NCBI RefSeq assembly: GCF_900129725.1
Contig: NZ_FQWQ01000001.1
Location: forward strand, 2,728,001-2,792,000
DNA: 64,000 nucleotides
Source of the DNA: Chryseolinea serpens
GTDB lineage: Bacteria; Bacteroidota; Bacteroidia; Cytophagales; Cyclobacteriaceae
Direction: 5' to 3'
Position 1 is the stretch's first letter; every line of letters begins with the position of its first letter. This document shows, piece after piece, positions 43,449-52,940 of the stretch. The notes under the pieces are model-generated. The model was not told the DNA's origin and made no database searches. It worked only from the letters and a program-made list of their open reading frames with translations. A program made the translations under genes and the position numbers.

Positions 43449-45929
43449 ATGCTGCGCAATTACTGGCTGATCACCCTCCGGAATTTCCAACGGCAAAAAA
43501 TGTTTGCCCTCCTCAACATGTCTGGCCTTGCCTTGGGATTGGCCAGCGCCATTCTCATCTTTCTCTATGTGAGCGACGAACTGCAGTACGACACAATGCA
43601 TCCCTATTTCCACAACACCTACCGCATCGGCTGCCGCTTCACCAACCGCGAAGGCCGGGTGTTCGACAACACCACCTCCCCCGGGTTCTGGTTGAAGCAA
43701 CTCAAAGAAACGCGCAGCGAAGTGATCAGCGGCACACGCATCGACTATATTGGTTATCCCACATCGCTTCATCACAAAGCCAAAGACAAGATCATCCTCA
43801 CCGAAGAAATCAAATGGGCAGAACCCCATTTCGACCAGATCCTCGATTTCAAACTGGTGCAAGGCAACCAGGAGAAGATGTTCGACGACCACAACACGAT
43901 GGTGTTGAGTGAAACGGGTGCCCGACGCCTGTTCGGCGACCAGGATCCGATCGGCGAAACGATCACCTTAAAACACAACTTCGCCACGCAAGGACGCGAG
44001 ATCGACGTGGTGGTGACCGGCGTATTCAAAGACTATCCTGCCAATTCACATTTCAAGCCCAAATACATCATCAACGTCAACGCCTTCCGCACCATTATGG
44101 GCGACGGCTTCAACAACTACATGGAGGGCCTGCGTTTCCGCGACAACATCGAGTTCTTCGAAAACTACCTGGTGATGAAGCCCGGCGCCGACATGAAACC
44201 CATCGAAGCCGAACTGCAACGCATGTCGGACCAACTCACCCAGGCCGACTCCAACTTCGTGGCCAACGGTTTTAAACTGACACCCTTCATCGTAAAAATG
44301 GAAGACATGCATTTTGACGAGAAGATCTTGTGGGAGGAAGACAACACGCAAGGCAACAAAAGCTACCTCGCCATTTTCAGCACCGTGGCCATCCTCATCC
44401 TGCTCATCGCGTGTATCAACTACATGAACCTGGCCACGGCCCGCTCGGCGCGGCGTGCCAAGGAAGTGGGCTTGCGCAAATCGCTGGGCAGCAAACGCCG
44501 CGAGATCGCCAAACAATTCTTTTTCGAGTCAGCATTGATGACCGTGGCGGCGCTGGTCCTGGCCGTATTGCTGGTGATCGCCTTCCTGCAGCCCTTCAAC
44601 CAGCTGGCGCACAAAACCTTTACGGTGGCCTCGTTGCTCAATCCCTACATGATCGCCATCGTGTTGCTCATCGTCCTTTTCATGGCCTTTATCTCCGGAA
44701 GCTATCCCGCCATCTATCTCTCCGGCTTCAGACCCTCCGAAGTATTGAAGGGCCAAGTGGTGAAAGGACGTGGCGCTGAATTGTTTCGCAAAAGTCTTGT
44801 CACCGCGCAGTATGCCGTGGCACTCGTCCTCATCATCTCCACGTTCACGATCGTCAGGCAGATGAGCTTCATGCAAAACACAAAACTGAACGAGCAGGGC
44901 AGCCAGCTGCTTTCCATCCGCTATGGTGGCAATGCGCCGCAGGATAAATTTCTCGCCTTCAAGCAGGCCGTGTTGCAAGACAAGGATATCGAGCACGTGA
45001 CCATGGCCAACCACCTGCCACGCCTCAACTACTTTGGCTTCATCGGCGCCACCGTGCGGTTCCCCGGATTGCACGAAGAAGAAATGCAGTGGAACCAACT
45101 GAATGTGGATTTCGATTTCCCCAAAACATACGACCTCGAATTTATCGCCGGTCGCGATTTTGACGCCGCCAATATCAACGACTCATCGTCGGTGATCCTG
45201 AACGAAGCGGCGGTGAAAGCTTTGAATCAACCGATCGAGAAAGTGATGGGTTCCTCGGTCACCCTCAGAAGCAATCGCGGCGACGGCACCTTTTCCTCGT
45301 TCAGAGTGATCGGCATTGTAAAAGATTTTCCGTTCCGCTCCATGCACCAGGCCATCGAGCCCCTCATGCTCAACCCGCACGTCCACTTCATCGATCGCAT
45401 CGCCTATATCAAACTCCCGCCTGGAAAATTCCAGGAGAAGATCGCTTCCATCGAAAAGAAATGGAGAGAGATCATGCCCGGCGTGGGTTTCGATTACTGG
45501 TTTGTGAGCGACGAATTCAACCGGATGTACCTCGAGGAAGGGCGGGTGTCGTCGCTGGCGAAAAGTTTTGCCGTGCTGGCCATTCTCATCACCGTGCTCG
45601 GCGTCTTTGGACTGGCCTCCTACACCGCCGAGCAAAAGACCAAAGAGGTGGGCATCCGCAAAGTGTTGGGCGCCGTGGTGAAGCAAGTGGTGGGTATGTT
45701 CTTGTGGGTGTTTGTGAAGATCTTTCTCGTATCCGCGGTCATTGCCGTGCCGGCGGCGTATTTCATTGCGCGGTATTGGCTCGAGGGATTTACATACCGA
45801 TCGTCGATCAGTCCGCTGATCTTCGGGGTGAGCTTGCTGGGACTTTTATTGGTCACGCTGATCACCATCAGCTACGAGACCTGGAAAGCTGCGCGAACCA
45901 ATCCCGTGAACGCGTTGCGCAGCGAATAA
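43449..45929 (+). CDS. MacB/FtsX-type ABC transporter permease, large form
   Basis: 826 residues. One N-terminal transmembrane helix (KMFALLNMSGLALGLASAILIFLYV), a periplasmic MacB_PCD domain (about 45-280), then three helices, a second periplasmic domain and a final set of three helices with the FtsX signature (TAEQKTKEVGIRKVLGA). This eight-helix layout is a duplicated FtsX unit common in Bacteroidota. No ABC ATPase is nearby, so it must borrow one or work without. Likely substrates in this family are lipoproteins or signals for envelope stress; none can be named. A paralogue is encoded at 46554-48956. Confidence 0.9.
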   Translation: MLRNYWLITLRNFQRQKMFALLNMSGLALGLASAILIFLYVSDELQYDTMHPYFHNTYRIGCRFTNREGRVFDNTTSPGFWLKQLKETRSEVISGTRIDYIGYPTSLHHKAKDKIILTEEIKWAEPHFDQILDFKLVQGNQEKMFDDHNTMVLSETGARRLFGDQDPIGETITLKHNFATQGREIDVVVTGVFKDYPANSHFKPKYIINVNAFRTIMGDGFNNYMEGLRFRDNIEFFENYLVMKPGADMKPIEAELQRMSDQLTQADSNFVANGFKLTPFIVKMEDMHFDEKILWEEDNTQGNKSYLAIFSTVAILILLIACINYMNLATARSARRAKEVGLRKSLGSKRREIAKQFFFESALMTVAALVLAVLLVIAFLQPFNQLAHKTFTVASLLNPYMIAIVLLIVLFMAFISGSYPAIYLSGFRPSEVLKGQVVKGRGAELFRKSLVTAQYAVALVLIISTFTIVRQMSFMQNTKLNEQGSQLLSIRYGGNAPQDKFLAFKQAVLQDKDIEHVTMANHLPRLNYFGFIGATVRFPGLHEEEMQWNQLNVDFDFPKTYDLEFIAGRDFDAANINDSSSVILNEAAVKALNQPIEKVMGSSVTLRSNRGDGTFSSFRVIGIVKDFPFRSMHQAIEPLMLNPHVHFIDRIAYIKLPPGKFQEKIASIEKKWREIMPGVGFDYWFVSDEFNRMYLEEGRVSSLAKSFAVLAILITVLGVFGLASYTAEQKTKEVGIRKVLGAVVKQVVGMFLWVFVKIFLVSAVIAVPAAYFIARYWLEGFTYRSSISPLIFGVSLLGLLLVTLITISYETWKAARTNPVNALRSE

Positions 45930-46014
45930 AGCCCATCCGAAGTCAAAAAAGTCGCGCCTGGATACGGATGCAAACGCGTGAGTCGTGCTTACCTGGGCAG
46001 ATCTTTCCGCCGGG

Positions 46015-46044
46015 TTGATGCTTCCCCGTTTTTTAGTAGGTTTG
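46015..46044 (+). promoter_or_regulatory. Promoter of the TonB-C-domain gene
   Basis: TTG at 46015-46017, a 19 bp spacer, then TAGGTTTG at 46037-46044, an exact TAnnTTTG match. The predicted transcription start near 46051 leaves a leader of about 54 nt. Confidence 0.75.
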
Positions 46045-46104
46045 TAGAGCAAGGTTGATCGCCCAAACAAACGGCGCTCAACCCAAACCGAATCGCGCCC
46101 ACGC

Positions 46105-46521
46105 ATGAAAGCACTCCCTACGCTCCTCTTATTGATCCTGGCCGCTGCCGCCTATGGGCAGGCCACCGACACCGTCAAACAAAAAACCGTTGTCCGGGTC
46201 GACACGGTGACCAAGATCATCTACATGGCTGCCGACACCCCTGCCGAATTTCCCGGCGGCCCCAGCGGCATGACCAAGTTCTTTCGCAAGAATTTTAAAT
46301 GGAAACAACCCCACAACATCGTCGTGGGCAAAGTCTTCGTAGAGTTCTGGGTGGACACCAACGGAAAAATTGTGGACGAGCATATCGAACGGGGCTTGTG
46401 CACGTCGTGCGACAAGGAAGCTTTGCGCCTGGTCAAGATCATGCCCGATTGGAAGCCGGCCACGCATTTGGGCAAGCCCATCAAGGCAAGACAATTGGTT
46501 CCTATACCTTTTACGCTTTAA
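46105..46521 (+). CDS. Small exported protein with a TonB C-terminal-like domain
   Basis: 138 residues. A signal peptide (KALPTLLLLILAAAAYGQ) is followed by a short linker and a TonB-C-like domain (FPGGPSGMTKFFRKNFKWKQ... VGKVFVEFWVDTNGKIVDEHIERGLCTSCDKEALRLVKIMPDWKPATHLGKPIKARQLVPIPF). There is no transmembrane anchor for energy transduction, so it is periplasmic or surface located. Such stand-alone domains are common in Bacteroidota and poorly understood. It sits between two convergent-flanking FtsX permease genes. Confidence 0.82.
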   Translation: MKALPTLLLLILAAAAYGQATDTVKQKTVVRVDTVTKIIYMAADTPAEFPGGPSGMTKFFRKNFKWKQPHNIVVGKVFVEFWVDTNGKIVDEHIERGLCTSCDKEALRLVKIMPDWKPATHLGKPIKARQLVPIPFTL

Positions 46522-46553
46522 CCGGCAATCTCCAGAGACCGTCCACCCCTGCC

Positions 46554-48956
46554 CTACTCGGTTCGCAGGATTTTCACCGGGTTGCTCCGCGCCGCCGAAA
46601 TGGATTGGTATCCCACGGTGATCAGCGCGATGAGGGTGATGAACACCACGGCGATCAGGTAAGGCATCACCCCAATGTCGATGCGGTAGGCAAACTCGTT
46701 AAGCCATCGATTAAAAAAGTAGTACGCCAGCGGGCTGGCCACAACGAAGGAGATCAGGATAAGGACAAGAAATTCTTTGTACAACAAAGCCACCAGCCCG
46801 ATCTCGGAAGCCCCCAACACTTTGCGCACACCGATCTCTTTCAACCGGCGCTCGGCACTGAAGCTGGCGAGTGCAAACAAACCCAGGGACGCTACAAAAA
46901 TGGCGAGGCCACAAAAATATTTGAACACCAGCGCAAGGTTCTCTTCCGCCACATAGGTTTTGGCCAACCCTTCGTCGAGAAAATAAAAAGCAAAAGGTTT
47001 CTCCGTTTCGATCTCACCCCAGGCCTTCTCCACGGCAGCCACCGTGCGTTGATAATCGCCCGGTTTTATTTTCACGGCCACGTTGCCTTGCACGGGTGAA
47101 AAATTCATCACCAACGGTCCCACCTTGTTGCGCAGGGGATCGAAGTTAAAATCCTTTACCACGCCGATCACCACGCTGTTCGGATTTCCACCTACGCCAA
47201 ACGACATCTTCCGCCCGATGGGATCAGACCAGTTCAATGCCTTGGCGGCCGATTCATTGATCACAAAAGCCTGCGTGCTGTCCGTGTTATGCTCCACATC
47301 GAAAAATCTTCCATTCAGCATTTCAATATCGAACGTCTCCAGGAAATCATATCCCACGGTCATCGTCGGCAGCATTTGTTCTTCTTCTTTGCCCTCTACA
47401 AACAGGGGCAGATAGGGCAACGTTTCCTGTCCCAGGTTGTGCGAGATGTGGGTGACGGCGGCTATCGATTCCTGTTGTTTGAGCTTATTTTTGAAGGTGG
47501 CAAAGTCTCGCGCCAGCGCCTGGCTGCTCGTCGGGATCATCATGATCTGGTCCTTGCTAAATCCAAGATCTTTGCTGCGCATGAAGTCCAGTTGGTTGGA
47601 GATCACCAACGTCCCAATCAGCAGGATGAGCGACACGGTGAACTGACCGATCACCAACACCTTGCGCAGATTGATCTTCTGATGTCCCGCTTTGTGCAGG
47701 CCCTTTAATACTTTCACCGGCTGAAAGGCCGCCATGACCACCGCCGGATAAATGCCCGCCAGCAAACCCGTAAACAAAATGATGGCAAGGATCACCAGGA
47801 GATTGAACGGCTTCACCATTTCCATCGCATCCAACTGCACATTGGCCAGCGCATTAAAAACCGGCATCGACAAGCGCACCAGCACCAGCGACACGACACC
47901 GGCCATCAAGGCGATGAGCACCGATTCTCCCAAAAATTGGAAGACCAGGTTTTGTTTCTCCGCCCCCATCACCTTGCGCATCCCCACTTCTTTGCCCCGG
48001 TTAGAGAAGCGCGCTATGGACAGGTTCATAAAATTGATACAGGCAATCAACAACACCAGCACGGCGATGGACCCAAGGGTGTAGATGTATTGAATATTAC
48101 CACCCACCGACATTTCTCCACCGGTGAAGTCAGAATACAAGTGAATGTCTTTGATGTTTTGAAGCGTGAGGCGGGCATTGTTGTCTGTATAGCGCGGAGG
48201 ATAATATTTTTTTACAAAGGCCGGAAGTTTCGATTCCAATGCCGCTGGCGAACTGCCCGGTTGCAGCACGACATAGCAATAATACCACAGGCCCACATAG
48301 GCGTGATCTACGCGAAAGCCAATGAACTGGTTGAGATAAGGTTTGGCGTTTGCCAGGAAATCAAATTCAAGATGCGTTTTTCCTTTTATCGGCTTTAGCA
48401 CGCCCGTCACTTTCAAGGCCACGGTATCCTGCAGCTGTAGCAGCTTGCCCATGGGATTGGTGTCGCCAAAATATTTTTTTGCCATGGCGTCTGTCAACAC
48501 CACCGAATTGGTGTTCTCCAAGGCCTTGGCAGCGTTGCCATATTGAAATTCAAAATTGAACACGGTAAAGAAGCTGGAGTCCACCAGGTAGAATTTTGTT
48601 TCTTCAAACTCGGCATCGCCATAGCGGACCTTGGGGACGGCGTTGCTGAGAAAGAACATGCGGTACATCGTTGTGGCATTCACCGCTTCCGGATAATCCT
48701 GCACCATGTCGAACACCGCCGGGTAGTGGGCGGAGGGGTACACGTTAGAGGCGCCGTTCACGTCTACGTGCGTGTTGATGCGGTAGATATTGTCGGCGTT
48801 GTCGTAGATCGTATCAAACCCGGTCTCGTGGTGGATGTACAACGCGATCAGGATAAAGCACGCCAACCCAATGGCTAAACCCGAAATGTTGATGAGGGTG
48901 TAGACCCTGTTTTTTACAAGGTTGCGAAAGCCGATCTTGATATAGTTGCGGAACAT
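46554..48956 (-). CDS. MacB/FtsX-type ABC transporter permease, large form (paralogue)
   Basis: 800 residues with the same eight-helix layout as the permease at 43449-45929: an N-terminal helix (NRVYTLINISGLAIGLACFILIALYI), MacB_PCD domain, middle helices after CINFMNLSIARFSNRGKEVGMRKVMGAEKQ, a second periplasmic domain, and a terminal block with FSAERRLKEIGVRKVLGASE. No ATPase gene is adjacent. It converges on the TonB-C gene from the opposite strand. Conserved IRKVLGA-type coupling helices suggest that it does engage an ATPase made elsewhere. Confidence 0.9.
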   Translation of the reverse strand: MFRNYIKIGFRNLVKNRVYTLINISGLAIGLACFILIALYIHHETGFDTIYDNADNIYRINTHVDVNGASNVYPSAHYPAVFDMVQDYPEAVNATTMYRMFFLSNAVPKVRYGDAEFEETKFYLVDSSFFTVFNFEFQYGNAAKALENTNSVVLTDAMAKKYFGDTNPMGKLLQLQDTVALKVTGVLKPIKGKTHLEFDFLANAKPYLNQFIGFRVDHAYVGLWYYCYVVLQPGSSPAALESKLPAFVKKYYPPRYTDNNARLTLQNIKDIHLYSDFTGGEMSVGGNIQYIYTLGSIAVLVLLIACINFMNLSIARFSNRGKEVGMRKVMGAEKQNLVFQFLGESVLIALMAGVVSLVLVRLSMPVFNALANVQLDAMEMVKPFNLLVILAIILFTGLLAGIYPAVVMAAFQPVKVLKGLHKAGHQKINLRKVLVIGQFTVSLILLIGTLVISNQLDFMRSKDLGFSKDQIMMIPTSSQALARDFATFKNKLKQQESIAAVTHISHNLGQETLPYLPLFVEGKEEEQMLPTMTVGYDFLETFDIEMLNGRFFDVEHNTDSTQAFVINESAAKALNWSDPIGRKMSFGVGGNPNSVVIGVVKDFNFDPLRNKVGPLVMNFSPVQGNVAVKIKPGDYQRTVAAVEKAWGEIETEKPFAFYFLDEGLAKTYVAEENLALVFKYFCGLAIFVASLGLFALASFSAERRLKEIGVRKVLGASEIGLVALLYKEFLVLILISFVVASPLAYYFFNRWLNEFAYRIDIGVMPYLIAVVFITLIALITVGYQSISAARSNPVKILRTE

Positions 48957-49151
48957 GGCAGTTGGTTTTGGTCGGTTAGTTCAGAGAAGTAAAATGCTAC
49001 GGAAGATAATGATTTGAAACGTGTTTTTATGAGAAAGGTATAAAACCGGGGTGACCAAAAAAGCTACACCATCCTCCTACCCCGCCGCGGGTGAGATATT
49101 TTTTTCGCGACTCCACATTGTTTCCTACCTTACCATCCCAATCCATCGCCC

Positions 49152-49775
49152 ATGGCTTCGAACGAAATCCTCACCCTCATCCAACGCATAAAATCCATCG
49201 CCGACGTCGGCCTGCTCTACGCCAAAGACGACTACGACCGCGAGCGCTACCACGAGCTGCAAGACATCACGCACAGTTTCCACCACCTTCTTTCCGGCAC
49301 CGACCTGGAAACCATCAAACAGCTCTACACCCCCGCCAAGGATTATCCCACCGCCAAAGTCGACATCCGCGGATTGCTGCTGTCGCCCGAGGGCAAAGTG
49401 CTGCTCGTCAAAGAGAGTGCTGATCAAAAATGGTCGCTGCCCGGTGGCTGGGCCGACATCGGGTATAGTCCCTCGGAAGTGATCGTAAAAGAATTCAAAG
49501 AAGAGACCGGCCTCGATGTGGCCGCAGAAAAACTGCTGGCCGTGTTCGATAAAAAAATGCACCCCCATCCTTCACAACCGTTCTATGTCTACAAGATCGC
49601 GTTCCTTTGCCGTGCACTGTCAAGCGAATTGAAGAAGGGATTTGATGTGCTCGATGTACAATACTTCGACATCCATGAACTGCCCGAACTTTCGGGCGAC
49701 CGGATCCTGCCATCCCAGGTTGCTATTCTCTATAAAAAAGCCGTAACCTTGAACAGCTTCCCGTATTTCGATTAG
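49152..49775 (+). CDS. NUDIX hydrolase with N-terminal helical domain
   Basis: 207 residues. The first about 65 residues are helical (ILTLIQRIKSIADVGLLYAKDDYDRERYHELQDI), the NUDIX_N-type leader typical of a subgroup of bacterial ADP-ribose-like pyrophosphatases. The NUDIX box is complete: GGWADIGYSPSEVIVKEFKEETG near residue 97, with the Glu pairs of REx2EExGU. It hydrolyses a nucleoside diphosphate derivative. An alpha/beta hydrolase follows 9 bp downstream. Exact substrate unknown. Confidence 0.92.
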   Translation: MASNEILTLIQRIKSIADVGLLYAKDDYDRERYHELQDITHSFHHLLSGTDLETIKQLYTPAKDYPTAKVDIRGLLLSPEGKVLLVKESADQKWSLPGGWADIGYSPSEVIVKEFKEETGLDVAAEKLLAVFDKKMHPHPSQPFYVYKIAFLCRALSSELKKGFDVLDVQYFDIHELPELSGDRILPSQVAILYKKAVTLNSFPYFD

Positions 49776-49784
49776 GCCTTTACT

Positions 49785-50420
49785 ATGAAAGAACTTTTTT
49801 TATTCAGCGGCCTGGGTGCCGACAAGCGCGTGTACGAATACCTGGACTTGAGCGCCTATAAAGTCAACCACGTGGATTGGATCGATCCGTTGCCGAACGA
49901 ATCCATCGAAGAATATGCCGGGCGGCTTTCAGGAAAAATTGGAAAGAACAATCCTATTCTCGTGGGGGTCTCGTTTGGTGGCATGGTCGCCGTTGAAATT
50001 GCCAAGCTCATTCCCGTTGAAAAGATCATCCTCATTTCCTCTGCAAAATCACGGAAGGACATTCCCGCCCCGCGGTTCGATTTCATGCGCAAACTCCAGT
50101 TGCACCGGTTCATTCCCACGCGCCTCGTAAAAAATCCCAACCGGATCGTGTTCTGGTTTTTCGGAGTTGAAAAGAAATGGGAAAAGGACTTGCTCCGTGC
50201 CATCATGCGCGACACGAACATCGCCTTCTTCCGGTGGGCCATCGACCGGATCGTGACCTGGCCAAACGAAACGGTGTTGGACAACGCCATCCATATTCAC
50301 GGCACCAACGACAGATTGATCCCGTTCACGACGGCAGACTATAAGATTGAGGGTGGTGGGCACTTGATGATCATTAACCGGGCGCAGGAAATTGATCAAA
50401 TAATAAAAGTTTGCTGCTAA
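49785..50420 (+). CDS. Alpha/beta-hydrolase-like protein
   Basis: 211 residues, a compact alpha/beta hydrolase: an N-terminal strand (ELFLFSGLGADKRVYEYLDL), nucleophile elbow GVSFGG near residue 63 (Ser), and the C-terminal acid-His region (IHGTNDRLIPF with Asp, GGGHLMI with His). It starts 9 nt after the NUDIX gene and is probably co-transcribed. Substrate unknown. It converges with the first MORN-TonB gene. Confidence 0.86.
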   Translation: MKELFLFSGLGADKRVYEYLDLSAYKVNHVDWIDPLPNESIEEYAGRLSGKIGKNNPILVGVSFGGMVAVEIAKLIPVEKIILISSAKSRKDIPAPRFDFMRKLQLHRFIPTRLVKNPNRIVFWFFGVEKKWEKDLLRAIMRDTNIAFFRWAIDRIVTWPNETVLDNAIHIHGTNDRLIPFTTADYKIEGGGHLMIINRAQEIDQIIKVCC

Positions 50421-50460
50421 GCATTGGAAGCGGGAGCGTTGAAAAGACGGTCATCCAACG

Positions 50461-51540
50461 TCAAAGTGACAACTTGAATTTTACCGGCAATACGCTTTCC
50501 GACTGAACGGGCTTGCCCGCTTTCATAGCCGGGTTCCAGGCCGGAAGCTTTTTCACGACGCGAACAGCCTCCGCATCCAGGGACGGGTATACGGACTGGA
50601 TAACCGTAACCGACCCCTGATCAATCGCGCCATCGGCTTTAACAATAAAAGTAACGATTACAGTGCCTTGCTTACCCTTGTTGCGTGCATCTGGCGGATA
50701 GTGAAGATTTCTTCCAACGAAAGCGCTCATCGCCGGGAGTCCCCCTTTGAATGAGGCTGGCATCTCATCAACATCCTCGACGAGAAATGGAAGATAGGGA
50801 TACTCCTTCCGTGAGGCATAGGGCGTGACCTCCCATTTACCCCAGTTCTTCATTCTCGTCAATTCCGGGTAAACAAACATATGAGGGGCATCCATCCGTT
50901 GGCCACGTTTGTTTTCTGCATACATTTTTCCAGACGTAAACTTTCCATTCTCAAAAGTCTCCGTGCAGTAAAGTGTTGAGTCGCCGTGAGCCTTATCGAT
51001 CAATTGATAGGTCCACACGCCGCTACGACGCCCATCGACTAAAGCGCCTTTTATCGCGAGCATTTTTGCAGGTTCCACATCGTACGCGGTCTTCCACTTA
51101 CCATTCCCATCGATAACTTTGTGAGTACCATTCTTATCGTAATAGTCTTTAACGGTCACAAATACGTTATCAAACTCCAGCCTTTCCCTGACGCTTCCGG
51201 ATTCGTAATAGTTCGTCCAGATCCCCTTTCGAACATTGTTTTGATAGACGCCCTTGGTCTCCAACTGGCCGCTGGGATAATAAAAATAGAACGTATCCTG
51301 TTTTATGCTCGCCTTAAAATTACCCCGCATCAGGCGCTTACCGTTTTTGTAGAATTCAGCCACCTCGCCATAGTATTGATAGCGCAGCGTATCAATAATG
51401 CCCACCCGATAATAAACCCCACGTTCTTTAGACGTAAGCGCCCAGGCGCTGTCATAAAACGTAACCGCTCTCTTCTGAGAATGGGCTTGATAAGAAATGC
51501 TGACAACGAAAAGAAAGAGCAGCACATACTTTATTGACAT
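50461..51540 (-). CDS. MORN-repeat protein with TonB C-terminal domain (copy 1)
   Basis: 359 residues from the ATG at 51540, which gives the signal peptide (SIKYVLLFLFVVSISYQAHSQ); an upstream ATG would add ten residues. The middle carries MORN_2 repeats (GEVAEFYKNGKRLMRGNFKA; TFYFYYPSGQLETKGVYQNN; GIWTNYYESGSVRERL). The C-terminus is a TonB-C domain (FKGGLPAMSAFVGRNLHYPPDARNKGKQGTVIVTFIVKADGAIDQ). No membrane anchor beyond the signal is present. It is a close paralogue of the upstream gene at 51693-52811. Confidence 0.88.
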   Translation of the reverse strand: MSIKYVLLFLFVVSISYQAHSQKRAVTFYDSAWALTSKERGVYYRVGIIDTLRYQYYGEVAEFYKNGKRLMRGNFKASIKQDTFYFYYPSGQLETKGVYQNNVRKGIWTNYYESGSVRERLEFDNVFVTVKDYYDKNGTHKVIDGNGKWKTAYDVEPAKMLAIKGALVDGRRSGVWTYQLIDKAHGDSTLYCTETFENGKFTSGKMYAENKRGQRMDAPHMFVYPELTRMKNWGKWEVTPYASRKEYPYLPFLVEDVDEMPASFKGGLPAMSAFVGRNLHYPPDARNKGKQGTVIVTFIVKADGAIDQGSVTVIQSVYPSLDAEAVRVVKKLPAWNPAMKAGKPVQSESVLPVKFKLSL

Positions 51541-51692
51541 CACAGAACGGCCACAAAATTTCATGAGCAACAGGTTTTAATTCGACGGGAAACTACTGTA
51601 CTTTAATCACACATCCAATAACCCACTCTTGCGTATCTTTCGGCAAAAGTCGACGATATCATCAGGACATGCGTTGGCAAAAAAAAGAGCGC

Positions 51693-52811
51693 TCAATAAG
51701 GCCTGAACATCACCGGTAACACAAATCGACACCGTACGGCCTTTCCGTTTTGGGTGCCCGGGTTCCAGGGTGGAAAACTTTTGACCAATCGAATAGCTTC
51801 CTCATCCAGCGAAGGGTGATCCGACCGCACAACCGTGACCGACTCCTGATTGATGGTTCCATCCCTATCAATGACGAAAGAAACGTCCACCTTTTTTTTC
51901 ATACCATCCCTGGGTGCGCCTTTCGGATAATGAAGATTCTTATTGACGAAAGCGGCCATTGCACTAAGGCCACCTTTAAATTCGGCTGGCTTTTCTACGG
52001 TCACCATCACCACTTCGGTGCTATCCTTGGCCAGGAATTTAAGATACGGATAGTCTTGCTGCGTAGGATAAGCAGACCGCTTCCACATTCCCCACTGCGC
52101 AAACCTGGCAAATTCAGGAAAGACAATCTTCCGGGGTTGCGATATTTTTTCGGGAGACCGGTTCGCTGTATATACTTTTCCAGTCACAAATTTGCCGTCC
52201 TTATAGGTTTCGGTGCACTCCAGCGTAGTGTCACCTTTTGTCACGTCCACCAGCCAATAGGTCCACGTACCCTGTCGTTGACCGTTTTTAAATGCGCCTT
52301 CCACAACCTGCGAAAGGGTTGGCGTGACCAGGTAATCGGTCCGCCACAACCCCGTTCCGTTCACAACATTCGGCTCGCCGTTCCCGTCAAAGGAATCCAA
52401 GGTCCTTACAAATGCCTTGTCAAAAATCACTTTTTCTTTTACAGCTCCCGACGCATAATAGTTTGTCCACGTTCCTTTGCGGATGTCATCACGATACAAT
52501 CCCTTGGTTTCGAGTTTGCCGCTGGGATAGTAAAAATAAAATGTATCCTGCTTGATGTTGGCACGAAACGTACCCTTCATCAGCGGCTTTCCGCTTCTAT
52601 AAAATTCATTCACCGGGCCGTGGAACTTGTACGCCACTGTATCTACGATGCCCGTGCGGTAGTATACCGCATGCTTCCGCGTGGTCAGTAGCCAGGCGCT
52701 GTCATAAAAAGTGATCATGCTTCGCTGAGCATGTAACGGAGAAAAATAGATCAGGAGAAAAAGGAGTAAAACATTTCTGCGGACGACGGCAGAAAAAAGG
52801 CAGCCATGCAT
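51693..52811 (-). CDS. MORN-repeat protein with TonB C-terminal domain (copy 2)
   Basis: 372 residues from the ATG at 52811, preceding a hydrophobic signal (NVLLLFLLIYFSPLHAQ). Architecture matches the next gene: opening SMITFYDSAWLLTTRKHAVYYRTGIVDTVAYKFHGPVNEFY, MORN_2 repeats (DTFYFYYPSGKLETKGLYRDDIRKGTWTNYYASGAVKEK), then TonB-C (FKGGLSAMAAFVNKNLHYPKGAPRDGMKKKVDVSFVIDRDGTINQ). The pair arose by tandem duplication. MORN plus TonB-C in one exported protein suggests a periplasmic binding or wall-linking role; that is inference. Confidence 0.88.
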   Translation of the reverse strand: MHGCLFSAVVRRNVLLLFLLIYFSPLHAQRSMITFYDSAWLLTTRKHAVYYRTGIVDTVAYKFHGPVNEFYRSGKPLMKGTFRANIKQDTFYFYYPSGKLETKGLYRDDIRKGTWTNYYASGAVKEKVIFDKAFVRTLDSFDGNGEPNVVNGTGLWRTDYLVTPTLSQVVEGAFKNGQRQGTWTYWLVDVTKGDTTLECTETYKDGKFVTGKVYTANRSPEKISQPRKIVFPEFARFAQWGMWKRSAYPTQQDYPYLKFLAKDSTEVVMVTVEKPAEFKGGLSAMAAFVNKNLHYPKGAPRDGMKKKVDVSFVIDRDGTINQESVTVVRSDHPSLDEEAIRLVKSFPPWNPGTQNGKAVRCRFVLPVMFRPY

Positions 52812-52881
52812 AGCAACGTGAGGGTTAGGTCTATACAGAAAGTTAATACACTTTGCTGTCAAATCAACGGGTACCCCAATA

Positions 52882-52925
52882 TTTAGCGTCTTTGCAGCCC
52901 TGTCACTGGCCGCAAAGACGCTAAA
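52882..52925. repeat. 14-bp palindromic hairpin
   Basis: TTTAGCGTCTTTGC (52882-52895) and GCAAAGACGCTAAA (52912-52925) are perfect inverted repeats with a 16 nt loop. A run of A precedes or follows, but on neither strand is the hairpin followed by U, so it is not a normal terminator. It shares the GCGTC-TTTGC theme with the element at 34810-34894. Confidence 0.65.
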
Positions 52926-52940
52926 AAAATAGTTCTGACA

